Shown here piece by piece: positions 63,604 through 64,000 of a stretch of DNA of 64,000 nucleotides (within the stretch, counting starts at the first letter, position 1; every line of letters begins with the position of its first letter). The translations under genes and the position numbers were made by a program. This DNA comes from Pseudoalteromonas sp. G4 (GTDB taxonomy: Bacteria > Pseudomonadota > Gammaproteobacteria > Enterobacterales > Alteromonadaceae): contig NZ_JAPEHW010000005.1 in NCBI RefSeq assembly GCF_028875915.1, positions 1-64,000 of the forward strand, in the 5' to 3' direction. The notes beneath the pieces are model-generated. The model did no database searches. It saw only the letters and a program-made list of their open reading frames with translations, and was not told the DNA's origin.

Positions 63604-64000
63604 TACTGGAGCTCTAATAGCTTAGGTGCAAATTTAGCACGCCATACTCGTTCATTAATATCACCGGTGTGATGCAGGATAATCTTACCGTCTTTATCCA
63701 CCAGGAAATGCTCTGGTGCACCTGAAACGCCTAGGTCTAACGCGAGGGTACGATTAAGATCTAAAATGTTAAACTGGTACGGATCACCGGTGCGTGACAA
63801 CATGCCCTTAACCTCACGTTGTAATGCAGGCAAGTCAAACACGTCGCCAAAATCGGGATCGTAGTTTTGCTCATAGTATAAGCCGATTATTTTAACACCT
63901 TGGCCGCGAAGCTTGGTTAAATAAGGTAGTTCAATTAAACAGGTCGGGCACCAAGTGCCCCACACATTCAATAAATACACTTCACCAAGTAGGTCTTTGT
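63603..64000 (-). CDS. ccmG: thiol:disulfide interchange protein CcmG/DsbE, partial
   Basis: The gene runs off the window end; the C-terminal ~131 residues are present. The thioredoxin-like active site WGTWCPTC is visible near the edge, preceded by KDLLGEVYLLNV. SGAPEHFLVDKDGKII is the conserved cis-Pro region. CcmG reduces the apocytochrome disulfide with CcmH. The reading frame stays open to base 64000, so the start lies beyond it. Confidence 0.95.
   Translation of the reverse strand, partial: KDLLGEVYLLNVWGTWCPTCLIELPYLTKLRGQGVKIIGLYYEQNYDPDFGDVFDLPALQREVKGMLSRTGDPYQFNILDLNRTLALDLGVSGAPEHFLVDKDGKIILHHTGDINERVWRAKFAPKLLELQ

Noticed and set aside
1-64000. Mobile elements, CRISPR arrays, defence islands
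   Set aside because: No transposase, integrase, direct-repeat array or restriction/defence gene was recognised in the listed proteins or gaps.

Overview
The window is an ordinary-looking chromosomal segment of an AT-rich marine gammaproteobacterium. The best guess is Pseudoalteromonas or a close relative in the Alteromonadales. This rests on three TonB-dependent receptors, an ilvY/ilvC pair, a bamE-rnfH-ratA-smpB block, an hppD-fahA tyrosine-degradation pair, a MipA/OmpV-DUF3019-RstAB-like operon, and protein sequences that resemble that group. No rRNA, tRNA, CRISPR array, prophage, integrase or insertion sequence was recognised. All assignments come from reading the sequence; no database search was run.

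Layout. 1-4750: a probably Fur-controlled set of a DUF4856 lipoprotein, an imelysin lipoprotein and a TonB receptor (cut by the window start), behind a near-perfect Fur box. 4846-7991: a four-gene operon for an outer-membrane MipA/OmpV protein, a DUF3019 protein and an RstA/RstB-like two-component system. 8113-10607: ilvY and ilvC, divergent. 10701-14024: a DyP peroxidase, a TPR lipoprotein overlapping an M28 peptidase, and a GIY-YIG protein. 14136-15888: bamE, rnfH, ratA and smpB. 16149-19858: a TonB receptor, a thioesterase and a small secreted protein. 19848-21395: tyrR. 21545-36000: a complete cellulose locus, with bcsE-bcsF-bcsG on the minus strand divergent from bcsR-bcsQ-bcsA-bcsB-bcsZ-bcsC on the plus strand; bcsF and bcsR are small genes found by hand. 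36038-43178: an Atm1-type ABC exporter, an Ap4A phosphorylase-like enzyme, a POT peptide transporter and a large metallophosphatase lipoprotein. 43577-46066: hppD and fahA. 46240-48511: an M23 peptidase, a bactofilin and a lipoprotein cyclophilin. 48605-52706: transporters, mgsA, a secreted ATP-dependent DNA ligase, a HAD phosphatase and a small protein. 52851-53697: a frameshifted solute-binding-like gene. 53770-61042: a TonB receptor, an MscS channel overlapping putP, and an EAL-HDOD protein. 61105-64000: mlaA, ccmI, ccmH and part of ccmG.

How parts work together. The cellulose locus encodes a c-di-GMP-activated synthase (BcsA with a PilZ domain), its membrane partner, the export pore, a GH8 glucanase, the phosphoethanolamine transferase BcsG with BcsF, and the c-di-GMP sensor BcsE with an RNGD motif. 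The synthase therefore looks able to make phosphoethanolamine-cellulose. The GH8 enzyme BcsZ carries Asn where the E. coli enzyme has its catalytic base Asp. TyrR lies in the window, and TyrR-like boxes occur upstream of both tyrR and hppD, which suggests local control of tyrosine degradation. putP and an MscS channel overlap by four bases, pairing osmolyte uptake with osmotic release. No clearly unprecedented multi-gene system was found. The strongest leads are the BcsZ substitution, the iron-regulated DUF4856/imelysin set, the putP-mscS pair, the TyrR sites and several uncharacterised inverted repeats.
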